NCBI RefSeq assembly: GCF_006438845.1
Contig: NZ_RCZJ01000004.1
Span: 248,001-312,000 of the forward strand
Reading direction: 5' to 3'
Length of the DNA stretch: 64,000 nucleotides
Source: Variovorax ginsengisoli
GTDB taxonomy: Bacteria > Pseudomonadota > Gammaproteobacteria > Burkholderiales > Burkholderiaceae_C
The first letter of the stretch is position 1; each line of letters starts with the position of its first letter. Positions 49,908 to 58,123 of this stretch are shown here, piece after piece. Both the position numbers and the translations under genes were made by a program. The notes under the pieces are model-generated. The model saw only the letters and a list, made by a program, of their open reading frames with translations, made no database searches and was not told where the DNA came from.

Positions 49908-51137
49908 TTGCCCAAGATCGCCCCCGAACTATCGGCCCGTGCCGTATCCGCCCTTAAAGTCGAGGGGCGCCATGCCGTCGGCGGGGCTCATGGCCTTCAC
50001 CTGCGCATCGCCAATGGCCATCGCGGCTGGGTGCTACGCATCACGGTCGGCGACCAACGCCGCGACTTGGGGCTTGGCCCTTTTCCTGAGATCGGACTTG
50101 CCGAGGCCCGAGAAAAAGCGCGAGACGTGCATAAACTGGTACGGCAAGGCATCGACCCAATGATCACCAAGCGCGCTCAGCGCAGCGCACTGATTACGCG
50201 GCAGGCTAGTGAAAAGAAGTTCGACTGGTGCACCACTGAGTTCATTCGAACCAAGTCTGACGAATGGAAAAACGTCAAGCACCGTCAGCAATGGGAAAAC
50301 ACCCTTAAAAGCTACGCCTCGCCACATATCGGACATCTTTTGGTTCAAGACATCGATCTGCAGCATGTCCTACTTTGCTTAGAGCCGATCTGGAGAACCA
50401 AGAATGAAACGGCATCGCGCCTGCGAGGCCGCATCCAGTCCGTGTTGGACTGGGCAACCGTCTGCAAGTACCGCTCCGGAGACAACCCGGCGCGTTGGAA
50501 GGGCCACTTGGACAAGGTGCTCCCAGCTCCAACAAAAATCCAGAAGGTGCAGCACCACCCAGCGGTGGCCATCGACGACATGCCTTCGTTCATCTTGGCC
50601 CTGCGTCAACGAGACGGGATGGCAGCTCTGGCTCTGCAGTTCGCCATTCTGACGGCCGCGCGCTCGGGAGAAGTGCGAGGCGCCGTATGGACTGAGATCG
50701 ACATGGAGGCGCGCGCCTGGACTGTTCCTGGCCCCCGCATGAAGGCGAAGCGCGAGCATCGGGTGCCTTTGAGCGATGCCGCGATCGAACTTCTGAAGAA
50801 GCTGCCAAGGATCAAGGACGTCAACTTGGTTTTTCCTGGCGCCAACAACCAAGCGCTTTCTGACATGAGTTTGACGGCGGTGATGCGCCGCATGGAAATC
50901 ATGGCCGTGCCGCACGGCTTCCGGTCTACCTTTCGCGACTGGGCAGGCGATCGGACGGAGTACCCACGAGACCTGGCCGAGCTGGCGTTAGCCCACATCC
51001 TTGAAAGTAAGACCGAAGAAGCTTATCGCCGAGGCGACGCGTTGGAGAGGCGCCGTGACATGATGTCGGCGTGGGCTAAGTTCATCGGTTGCACCGGCTC
51101 GATCACGCGTGAAAACAGGGAGGCGCTAGACGAGTGA
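49908..51137 (+). CDS. Tyrosine-type integrase, P4 family
   Basis: A site-specific recombinase that inserts and excises the element that follows. The DUF4102 arm-binding domain is N-terminal ('VSALKVEGRHAVGGAHGLHL', 'LGLGPFPEIGLAEAREKARD'). The catalytic residues are arginine in 'LTAARSGEVRGAVW', His-x-x-Arg in 'VPHGFRSTFRDWAGD', histidine in 'ELALAHILES' and the nucleophile tyrosine in 'TEEAYRRGD'. TTG at 49908 (protein 'PKIAPELSARAVSAL') matches the usual family N terminus, giving 409 residues. An upstream in-frame ATG at 49866 falls inside an 11-base direct repeat that looks regulatory, so I prefer the TTG. Confidence 0.9.
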   Translation: MPKIAPELSARAVSALKVEGRHAVGGAHGLHLRIANGHRGWVLRITVGDQRRDLGLGPFPEIGLAEAREKARDVHKLVRQGIDPMITKRAQRSALITRQASEKKFDWCTTEFIRTKSDEWKNVKHRQQWENTLKSYASPHIGHLLVQDIDLQHVLLCLEPIWRTKNETASRLRGRIQSVLDWATVCKYRSGDNPARWKGHLDKVLPAPTKIQKVQHHPAVAIDDMPSFILALRQRDGMAALALQFAILTAARSGEVRGAVWTEIDMEARAWTVPGPRMKAKREHRVPLSDAAIELLKKLPRIKDVNLVFPGANNQALSDMSLTAVMRRMEIMAVPHGFRSTFRDWAGDRTEYPRDLAELALAHILESKTEEAYRRGDALERRRDMMSAWAKFIGCTGSITRENREALDE

Positions 51138-51188
51138 AATGGGCGGACTACCTAGTCCCGCCGGAAATTCCGCTCATCAGAAGGACCA

Positions 51189-51941
51189 ATGATGCAAGGT
51201 GAGTTTGGCTCTAGGTGGCGAAAAACATTCCACAAAATTCTCGGGGAAGCAGCAATCGAGATATGGATAAGACTGGACGAACTGGAGCCTGAAAAGGCGC
51301 CAGAGGACCGGCGAAAGGTCCTTACTCAGCTTGCAAGCTTCTGCGCACTAAACACGAAAGATGTTTTGAACGGCGCAATTGTGTCCAAAAAGGCAATGCA
51401 GGCCGCAGGCTATGATGAAGATTCAAAGGGAGACACTCGAATTGTCTGGCTTCTCACTGCAGCTGCCTACGTGGCGCTTGCCAGCGTATTAGCTCAGGCG
51501 GGCAGAGATGCGGCGGCCATGCATTTTCTGATGGATGCGAAGTATTGGATCGGCTTTCAAAACTCCGGCGATCTCAGAAAATTCGTCGAAGAAGGCACTA
51601 TTAGCAGCATTCACCAGCGCGAGCGAAACTCCAAGTACGCCAAACTGAAGCACGCAAAAGAAGCCGAGCGATACGCCACGATGATGGCGCAAATTCGAGA
51701 ATTTGTACAACAGCGGCGGGATTGGCCTACTCGAAGCGTGTTTATACAAGAGGCAAGCGCATCCTTAATCGCTGCTAATCCTGCGTACTTCAGCGAAATA
51801 TCCAGGGGCATCGAAGATGAAGCGGACAAGGCTGACAAGGTAATGAAGGAGAGTGAGAGGCTCGCCAAAAGGGGGTACAACTCGATCGATGATCCTGATC
51901 AGTATTTTAAGAGAAGAAGAACGAAGCGTACCTCTCAGTGA
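51189..51941 (+). CDS. Hypothetical protein of the mobile element
   Basis: A 250-residue, mostly helical soluble protein, not recognised. It begins 51 bases after the integrase stop with a good ribosome site ('agaagga'). A moderately hydrophobic helix ('IVWLLTAAAYVALASVLAQA') is followed by charged helices rich in Lys/Glu ('YAKLKHAKEAERYATMMAQI') and a basic C terminus ('YFKRRRTKRTS'). The base composition is clearly more AT-rich than the flanking chromosome, which marks it as acquired cargo. Positions next to integrases often hold excision or defence genes, but no motif supports either. Confidence 0.7.
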   Translation: MMQGEFGSRWRKTFHKILGEAAIEIWIRLDELEPEKAPEDRRKVLTQLASFCALNTKDVLNGAIVSKKAMQAAGYDEDSKGDTRIVWLLTAAAYVALASVLAQAGRDAAAMHFLMDAKYWIGFQNSGDLRKFVEEGTISSIHQRERNSKYAKLKHAKEAERYATMMAQIREFVQQRRDWPTRSVFIQEASASLIAANPAYFSEISRGIEDEADKADKVMKESERLAKRGYNSIDDPDQYFKRRRTKRTSQ

Positions 51942-52688
51942 GATGCGTGGCACGTCGGCGATCTGAGGAGCATCAGGAGGCGGGCTGCTCTGCAGCCCTA
52001 TTCCGCGCCCGACTCATTCAGCCGAAGCTGGAGGCCGTATTTCCCTCAGCTCGGACAGTGCGGCATTGCGATTGAGACGTCAAGGGACTCCAGCTTGCCT
52101 CTTAATCCTCTCCCGCACGCCGCGCGCTTTGCCCTCGCTAAAGGCCCATACGCTGGGATCTATGCATCGGTGGGAACTTCGGCATAGGAGGGCAACCCGG
52201 GTCGGCTGTCGGATAGGTGCCCTGCGCCTCCCATCCATCGCTGAACCCTTTCTTCCACCGATCTTCAACTTCGCTCATCGCTGTGTTCCAAACCTGTGTG
52301 TAACGAGCGCTCTCTGGACCTGACACGGACAGCCAACCCGGGAGGCGCCTGCCATGCATCGTAAGCTGACGAGGCGGCTGCTTCCCGGTGCGAATCAGCA
52401 CGCTGCGACGCGTCTTCACAGCCCGCAGAGCAGGCGGCACCACATCTATGACGGTGCCGTATGTCACGACGTATGGGGCTCGGCCGTCGGGACTGGCAAA
52501 GCTTGAGGGCTGGCCCGTCCTGAGAAGCGCTCCAACAACGCACCAGCACCCGCATGTGAGGTGGACATTGTTAAGCGCAGTGCAAAGCTAAAAAATGATT
52601 CTCGGCTGCCGGCAGAAAAAAAGACAGCAACTGGTCGGACTTCTAAGTTCGGTCTTGCACTTTTGCAAACTACCTTAGGAGCCCCGCA
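51942..52688. other. Stretch with at most one doubtful small gene
   Basis: About 750 bases between the hypothetical gene and the AlpA-like gene. Only the minus-strand frame described separately looks at all protein-like. The last 100 bases are AT-rich ('aaaaaatgatt'-type sequence) and probably carry the promoter of the AlpA-like gene. Confidence 0.5.
52138..52467 (-). CDS. Possible small hypothetical protein
   Basis: A 109-codon frame from a GTG at 52467. The C-terminal half ('AMSEVEDRWKKGFSDGWEAQ') and its proline-rich end ('PGCPPMPKFPP') look like small accessory proteins found in integrated elements, but there is no clear ribosome site and no family match. I list it only as a candidate. 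Confidence 0.3.
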   Translation of the reverse strand: MTYGTVIDVVPPALRAVKTRRSVLIRTGKQPPRQLTMHGRRLPGWLSVSGPESARYTQVWNTAMSEVEDRWKKGFSDGWEAQGTYPTADPGCPPMPKFPPMHRSQRMGL

Positions 52689-53126
52689 GTGAATGCACAC
52701 TTTCTCAACCAAGCCGATGCTTATCAGCCGGCCTTCCTCCTTGCCCCTCCGCGGCCGCATCCAGACATCCAACATAAACCCGCCTGGTTGTCGCCCGCCT
52801 CTGCGGCCCCTCCGCCGCCTTCTACGCCCCCCGGCCCTCACGCTCCTAGCTGGGGAGACGGACCTCAGATCACTTGGGTCGTGGGCCAAGATAAGGCTCT
52901 GATGCGCGTGCAGGAATGTCTCAAGTTCTTCGACTGCGGGAAGTCGAAGTTTTACTCTTGGTTGAATCCCAAGAGCAAGTATCACGCGGCAGGGTTTCCG
53001 CGCCCGATCTATCTGAATGGCGGTCGCGTTCCCTACTGGCGCCGTTCCGAGATCATCGGGTGGGTGGACATGCAGCGCCATCCGAACAACGCTTCCATGA
53101 CTGGACTGCCGACCGGCCGGATTTGA
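52689..53126 (+). CDS. AlpA-like HTH regulator with proline-rich N-terminal extension
   Basis: A 145-residue protein. Residues about 70-135 form the AlpA/MerR-like winged helix found in phage and island excision regulators ('LMRVQECLKFFDCGKSKFYS', 'FPRPIYLNGGRVPYWRRSEI', 'IGWVDMQR'). AlpA proteins are normally about 70 residues and switch on the integrase. Here a 70-residue proline-rich tail ('PASAAPPPPSTPPGPHAPSW') is added in front. The GTG start at 52689 is supported by 'aggag' at 52678-52682. It precedes the replication-protein-like pair and is likely the element's master regulator. Confidence 0.75.
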   Translation: MNAHFLNQADAYQPAFLLAPPRPHPDIQHKPAWLSPASAAPPPPSTPPGPHAPSWGDGPQITWVVGQDKALMRVQECLKFFDCGKSKFYSWLNPKSKYHAAGFPRPIYLNGGRVPYWRRSEIIGWVDMQRHPNNASMTGLPTGRI

Positions 53127-53495
53127 GGACGCGCCGCCCGTAAACCTGGGCGGTCCGGACCGCACCTAGCACTCTCCGCAGAGGTAATCCCGCCGGTACA
53201 ACGCGCTCTGAGTAGATGTTCGTTGACGCCCGTCGTAGCGGAGGCCATCCACAGCAAGGCATCTCCGTCAAGGCCGACAACGCGTAGCTCTGGGGATTTT
53301 TCGCTCGGCGCAGAGGCAAAACGGCCGCCCATTTCTGAGCGGACTTTCGATGAGTCGCTGCCCCTTAGGTTCTCCCAATAGCCCGTTTCGCGGCGTTGTT
53401 TGGTCAAGCGGGTAGCTCTCCTTCTATATCTATTGCAAAACCCGTCCACACCTTGTGTCTCCATGGACAGGTGTGTGGACTTCACTTTTCCGACT
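53127..53495. other. Intergenic stretch before the Gp2-like pair
   Basis: About 370 bases with no convincing gene. A minus-strand frame (53033-53485) exists but overlaps the AlpA-like gene and has no recognisable domain. The promoter or origin of the Gp2-like genes may lie here. Confidence 0.4.
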
Positions 53496-54695
53496 ATGAA
53501 ACTTCATCGCATCAATCAGCGTCCGAGCACGGCCAACACCATGTTGGCCTCCGAGCTCATGTTAGCGGAGCAGGCCCTGTTCCATCAGCGCATCGAACGC
53601 AACGAGAAGACGATCGTCAAGAACAACGTTGACGACCGGATCCTCTCACAGTTGCGCGAACTGATGCCCGTCCTCAAGAAGCGCGTATCACCAGCGTTCG
53701 ACATCGAACAAGTGCGCGACGGTTTTGCACGAGTGCGCTGCGCAGGCGACGATGTGAGCAAGTTGTTGTCGGTCCTTTCCAAGGACCACGCGCAACTAGC
53801 CGCAGGCTATCCCTGCTATATTTTCTTTCCGGTGTACCGGGAATTGCTCAAACTTCTGCGCCTGGCGCAGTCAGGCCGCTATGCCTTCGACTGGTACTTG
53901 AAGAGCACGTTCTCGATCGAAGAAGCGATCGAGATTGCGAAACATGCCAATCGCTTTGTTGAAGTCTTCATCAAGGTGATGAAGCGCCCCTTGGTGAAGA
54001 AAGAGCAAGAGAATTTTGAGCGCAGCCCCAACGACAACTTTCAGAGCCTGCTCAGTAACATCGCAGCTATTTCAGAACGCTATCTCGATGCCGTCGTGTT
54101 GCGCTTCGACATGTTCTACCAGCCGGCAGACGGCGTACCGGTCAAGGACGGCGACCAGCCACAGCTAGGTCACCTCCACGAGCTCCTGGCTCATCGCACG
54201 CGCTTTCACGCTTGGCTGCGCAAGCGCTTTAAAAGCGATCTCCTTCTGTACGCTTGGGCTCTTGAGCACGGGCGTGAGCGCGGCCTGCACCACCACTACT
54301 TGATGACTCTCAAGCCTCGCGGCAACGAAGACCACGTCAATATCGTCCATGAAATCGACGACAAGTGGTCGACGATCACCTTGGGCTTGGGCTCGATCTA
54401 CAACGGCAACGAAGCTCGCCATAAGCAGCGTTACAAGGCGCTGGGGCTCGTTTCTTTGAACGATCCCAACGTCATCACAGGATTGCAACTGATCGCCTCC
54501 TACATCACCCTCGCCGGGGTCTACGTGAAGCTGAACGTAGGGGCGAATGTCGACGCCTTCGGCAAGGGCGGGAACATGGGTGGAGACGACCCCCAGGTCT
54601 ATCTGAAGGCGGGCCGCCCTCCCAAGCGCCAGCCGCCCGTTCCGATTGCTATCAGCGCTGCTGAGGGCCGCGCGCGCTACGTCAACTTCATCTAG
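53496..54695 (+). CDS. Inovirus Gp2 / YagK-YfjJ-like replication protein
   Basis: A protein of about 399 residues related to the inovirus Gp2 and YagK/YfjJ C-terminal families, associated with replication initiation in filamentous phages and small islands. The C-terminal half carries 'LDAVVLRFDMFYQ', 'FHAWLRKRFKSDLLLYAWAL' and the histidine cluster 'RERGLHHHYLMTLKPRG', resembling the HUH motif of rolling-circle nucleases, then 'GLQLIASYITLAGVYVKLN'. The N-terminal half is helical and specific. The start is not settled: ATG 53496 or ATG 53463 in the same frame, neither with a good ribosome site. The next gene, 12 bases downstream, is a divergent relative. Confidence 0.75.
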   Translation: MKLHRINQRPSTANTMLASELMLAEQALFHQRIERNEKTIVKNNVDDRILSQLRELMPVLKKRVSPAFDIEQVRDGFARVRCAGDDVSKLLSVLSKDHAQLAAGYPCYIFFPVYRELLKLLRLAQSGRYAFDWYLKSTFSIEEAIEIAKHANRFVEVFIKVMKRPLVKKEQENFERSPNDNFQSLLSNIAAISERYLDAVVLRFDMFYQPADGVPVKDGDQPQLGHLHELLAHRTRFHAWLRKRFKSDLLLYAWALEHGRERGLHHHYLMTLKPRGNEDHVNIVHEIDDKWSTITLGLGSIYNGNEARHKQRYKALGLVSLNDPNVITGLQLIASYITLAGVYVKLNVGANVDAFGKGGNMGGDDPQVYLKAGRPPKRQPPVPIAISAAEGRARYVNFI

Positions 54696-54707
54696 GAGCA
54701 ACCGACC

Positions 54708-55889
54708 ATGACGGATTTCACCTCCCCGTGGCCGGCTGTACTGCCAAGTCTTCCCCGGTACGAGCCGATGCCGCTGACCCCGCGCGTGACTCCCGCCAAG
54801 CAACCTTTGCGCATCGCCTTGAGCGAACGCTTGGCTCACAACCCTTTGCAAGCTTTCACGCTTCTTCGTGCGGGCTGGCAGCACGCGCACGCCCTCATGA
54901 CGCAGGAACAAATGCTTGCTCCCCAGATCGAGCCGGACGACCTGCGCCAGGCTGAGGTGCAAACCGATCAGCTTTTCGCCCTGCTCGACTTCGTGCGCCA
55001 ATGTACGAAGTCGATCGACCGAACCTTTTTTTTTCGGCGCTCCTCAAGCGGCGCCTTCTCGTTGAAGCCGCTGGGTCGTTCACTCCAACATGTGCTTCCA
55101 GCAGTTTCCGCTCTTAGTCGACCTGATCGCCGCGACTTGGCTTTCGCGCCGAGCATCGAGACCGCTTGCCGCGCTTTCACTCACGTCGGCCTCCATCAAC
55201 TGTGGATCGACTGGTCGCAAGATCTGCAATCTAGTGCGGCGCCCTTGGTAACCTTGCTCGAAAACTTCGGCGACCACATTCGAGACCACCAGCGCAGTAC
55301 CAGCGCCGGTCGCGCTCAGGCGCTGCACGATGAAATCCACCGTACGCGCTTCCAGAATACGAAGCGCTACTTCGCCAAGCTCGCTAGGGCTTACCCGACA
55401 GGCTACCTCGCGCGCGTCGAACTCGAACTTGCGTCCGGCGGAGCGGCGGATCACCAAACCCGTTTCCTCCACTTGCACCGCAGCAGCCGCGATCTCATCC
55501 GACGCTTGAAGTTGGTTTATGGCGAGGCGATGGTGGGAGATGCGCGTCTCATCGACCGTGCGAGTGGCAACGGTTACCAAGCCCATGTGGCGCTCGTGTT
55601 CGACGGTCCGAGCCACAAGGAACTGCGGGATATCGAGCAAGCCTTACCGGGCCTCTGGCGGGAGGTGGTGCCGAACGGGAGGTTAAGAGACGCAAACACA
55701 ATGCCGAACTTCCAGTACCGCGGCACTGGCGCCGAATACCGTGACTACGAATCCCTCTCTAGCCAGTTGGGCAAAGCGGCGGTCTACATGGCGCGCACGG
55801 GTGAGATGTTCCGGGTGCACTTAGATGGAGCGCACACCGACCTCGTGCTGGCAGAGGTGTCAGACATCGATCCGAAGTGCAAGAACTAG
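54708..55889 (+). CDS. Second, divergent Gp2/YfjJ-like protein
   Basis: A 393-residue protein in the same operon, with 'aggag' before its ATG. Its C-terminal half parallels the previous gene: 'YLARVELELASGG' for the first strand, 'RDLIRRLKLVYGEAM' for the helix, and 'GNGYQAHVALVFDGP' where its neighbour has the histidine cluster. Only one histidine of the putative HUH site remains, so it may be a non-catalytic partner or regulator. A run of nine T residues inside the gene (55026-55034) is a possible slippage site. No function is assigned beyond family resemblance. Confidence 0.6.
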   Translation: MTDFTSPWPAVLPSLPRYEPMPLTPRVTPAKQPLRIALSERLAHNPLQAFTLLRAGWQHAHALMTQEQMLAPQIEPDDLRQAEVQTDQLFALLDFVRQCTKSIDRTFFFRRSSSGAFSLKPLGRSLQHVLPAVSALSRPDRRDLAFAPSIETACRAFTHVGLHQLWIDWSQDLQSSAAPLVTLLENFGDHIRDHQRSTSAGRAQALHDEIHRTRFQNTKRYFAKLARAYPTGYLARVELELASGGAADHQTRFLHLHRSSRDLIRRLKLVYGEAMVGDARLIDRASGNGYQAHVALVFDGPSHKELRDIEQALPGLWREVVPNGRLRDANTMPNFQYRGTGAEYRDYESLSSQLGKAAVYMARTGEMFRVHLDGAHTDLVLAEVSDIDPKCKN

Positions 55890-56687
55890 TTTGAGCGGTT
55901 TAAGCGCGCGGCTGATGCCCTAGGGCTTCGTCCGCATTTTCATCTGTTCAAACCATCAAGTCGCAGCGCATGTTTGCAACTCTGCGAGCGGGAGCTAGTG
56001 AACCGGCCTTTCGGAAACGGTGAAAGCTCATAAAGGTAACGTGAGGCGCAACCTAAATGCATCCCACGCTACACCGACGCTCAGTTCCGTTCTCCCGCAT
56101 GCTCGTGATTCGCGTCGCCCGCACGTGGAGGAAGGGTTGCTCCAGCGCATGACTGGATTCAGGCCCGCAGCTACCGCGCGCACTGATCAAATTCTTGAAC
56201 CGGAATCCTCCCAAAGTGATCCAGTCGACATAGGATAGGAAAGCAAAAAGGCAGCCCAATTTCAGTTCCGGCTACGTTATCGGAATCGAGTACGGGGTAC
56301 AGATCGGCTGGCGTTTCCACGTAACGCCGGTCTTGAACGGCGACGATCACGTAAATGATGTGAGCATTGCGAGGAGGCGACAAGCGTCTGGGCGTTGGAT
56401 CGGTCTCCGGGCTTTCGCTTGCCCGCGCGCCGGTGTAGACATGGTCGCCGCGCTGGCCACCTGAAAACGCAGCTAGGCGGCATTCACCGCCTGCATGCGG
56501 GACGTCGCCCACCGAACCGTCACGGCATCAGCTTGGGCGTACTTGTCCGGTGGTACTGCGCACGTCGGCTGCGGTAAGCCAATTCCAATTCTTGCTCACT
56601 CGCATCCGGGCGGATGCCCAGCACTTCGTAGGGGTCCATGGTTTCAACATCAACGCCCCAAGACCAATCTCAGCCTCGAAGCCATAA
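55890..56687. other. Gene-poor stretch between convergent modules
   Basis: About 800 bases with only short overlapping frames on both strands and no ribosome site that fits. It may hold the replication origin of the element or degraded genes. I see no repeat cluster in it. Confidence 0.5.
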
Positions 56688-56734
56688 GAGAAAAAAAAGA
56701 AAGAAAACTCACGAACCAGCCACAGCTGGTTCGT
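56688..56734 (-). terminator. Rho-independent terminator of the minus-strand recombination module
   Basis: A perfect ten-base-pair stem (56711-56720 with 56725-56734) and a four-base loop; read on the minus strand it is followed by a T-rich tract (56688-56709). It lies 174 bases after the last gene of the minus-strand module. Confidence 0.8.
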
Positions 56735-56907
56735 GTCTTCCCATCGGGCTATTCGTAAAACTTCTGGCAAGTGCATGATTCGAAGGTGTCCTGCAACTTC
56801 TTCACTTGGCCGACCGGGTTCAAGGGCATGCGGCAAAAACGAACTGCGCTTCGGTCTGCGACCGTATGCCTGGAACGGCAGGCGTGCAGGTACCGACCGG
56901 CGTCTGT

Positions 56908-57846
56908 TCAACTGGTCGCGGCAAGGCCGATTTCCTTCGCCTTCGCGCCGCGCGCTTGAGCAGCGAGCCGCTGCAGCTTTGAGCCGAGCGGCCGCGGTTT
57001 CGCCGGCTCCTGCGGTTGCACGGGTTCTGGGCGCCCTTGTTCGGGGTCATCGGGGAAGAACTCCTCGATGCTGGATTTCCCCTCTTCGCTCGACTCTTCG
57101 AACGCGCCAGCAGCAATACCGGCCCGGGCCGCCTTGTCCAGCGCTACTTGGTCAAAGCCTGCCGTTTTCCGAGCGCCTACCTCCTCCCTTGCCGCCTCCA
57201 GCGCCTGAGCCAACGTCGATCCGCTGCGCACCGTGAGGTCGACGTAGAAGATCGGCGTCCGGAACGACTGCGCAGTGGACTTGCCCCGCAGGCGAAGCTC
57301 CAGTGGCAGGGCCGACACCTGATCGCCCGAGAGCGCCTGGAAGTAACGAAGACGCGCAGCCAGCGTCCGGATGCTGTTGAAGCCCGTGGTGCGAAACACG
57401 AAGCTGCCTAGTTCATCCTCCTCGCCAATGCGCACGTTCAGCCGCCCATACGGTTTGCAGTTGGTCTTCAGGGCCAGCTCGCAGCCTTCCGGCGAAGGAC
57501 ACGCGAGCGTCTGCACACCGCTGGCGGTGGAGCGCCGGCAAGTCTCGCCATTGCCCACGCACAATGGCCGACCGGTCGCCCGGTCGAAGGCGCTGTAGCT
57601 TGCGCGCAGATTCAAGTCCGGGTCGTTGAAGAGCAGCCGCACGGGGATCGCCCGGAGCTTGGCGTCCGGGGAAGAACGCAGTGCAGCGTCGAGTGGATGG
57701 AGTTTCCATCCGTCTGGTTGCTGAATCTGCGTGGTAATGGTGAATTCGTCGTCCTTGTCCGGACGACGCGCGCCGTCCTTGGTGACGACCTTGCCGATGG
57801 CAATACGCCCGACCACCGGAGGTGTCAGGGCCAGTCCCTTGAGCAT
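56908..57846 (-). CDS. Gp3-like / 'hydrolase or metal-binding' family protein
   Basis: A 312-residue protein of the type found with YqaJ exonucleases and DUF932 proteins in integrative elements such as Tn4371 relatives. It resembles Gp3-like recombination directionality factors. Diagnostic features are 'PPVVGRIAIGKVVTKDG', a four-cysteine zinc site (Cys in 'LCVGNGETCRR', 'LACPSPEGCELALKTNCKPY') and 'LGSFVFRTTGFNSIRTLAAR'. A charged, proline-rich tail completes it. The ATG at 57846 has 'aagga' upstream and a GC hairpin in the leader. If it is a directionality factor it would help the integrase excise the element; that is family-level inference. Confidence 0.7.
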   Translation of the reverse strand: MLKGLALTPPVVGRIAIGKVVTKDGARRPDKDDEFTITTQIQQPDGWKLHPLDAALRSSPDAKLRAIPVRLLFNDPDLNLRASYSAFDRATGRPLCVGNGETCRRSTASGVQTLACPSPEGCELALKTNCKPYGRLNVRIGEEDELGSFVFRTTGFNSIRTLAARLRYFQALSGDQVSALPLELRLRGKSTAQSFRTPIFYVDLTVRSGSTLAQALEAAREEVGARKTAGFDQVALDKAARAGIAAGAFEESSEEGKSSIEEFFPDDPEQGRPEPVQPQEPAKPRPLGSKLQRLAAQARGAKAKEIGLAATS

Positions 57847-57870
57847 GGGTATTCCTTGTTTAGTAGTGCA

Positions 57871-57901
57871 GCCCGCCCCCTTTGTTCCGCATGGGGCGGG
57901 C
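57871..57901 (-). promoter_or_regulatory. GC-rich leader hairpin before the Gp3-like gene
   Basis: Nine-base-pair perfect stem (57871-57879 with 57893-57901), 13-base loop, starting 24 bases upstream of the ATG and with no T-run. It could attenuate, protect the mRNA or modulate translation of the Gp3-like gene. Confidence 0.4.
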
Positions 57902-57979
57902 CGATGGTTGAACCTCGGCGGACACGAGGTGGGGCCGCCGACGGGCGGCAAGTTCGTCGGCGTTGGCACAGGCGCCCGA

Positions 57980-58123
57980 CTAGATATCGATGTCGCCCCC
58001 GGCACTTGGACGTGAGAACCAAACCAGAGCAGCGCCGGCGGTAAGCCCGAAGAACAGGACCAGTGCGAAGGCCGTGAGATGTTCCAGAGGTCCCGGAAAG
58101 AAAACGCTGTCGGCGGCGGTCAT
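57980..58123 (-). CDS. 47-residue membrane microprotein coupled to yqaJ
   Basis: A short frame missed by length filters. Its ATG overlaps the yqaJ stop (ATGA, 58120-58123), which supports translation. The product is polar at the start ('TAADSVFFPGPLEHLT'), has one membrane segment ('AFALVLFFGLTAGAALVWF') and an acidic end ('AGGDIDI'). No relative was recognised. In size and layout it recalls small filamentous-phage or holin-like membrane proteins, but nothing more can be claimed. Confidence 0.5.
   Translation of the reverse strand: MTAADSVFFPGPLEHLTAFALVLFFGLTAGAALVWFSRPSAGGDIDI

Noticed and set aside
53033-53485. 150-codon minus-strand frame before the Gp2-like genes
   Set aside because: Overlaps the AlpA-like gene, lacks a ribosome site and any recognisable domain.
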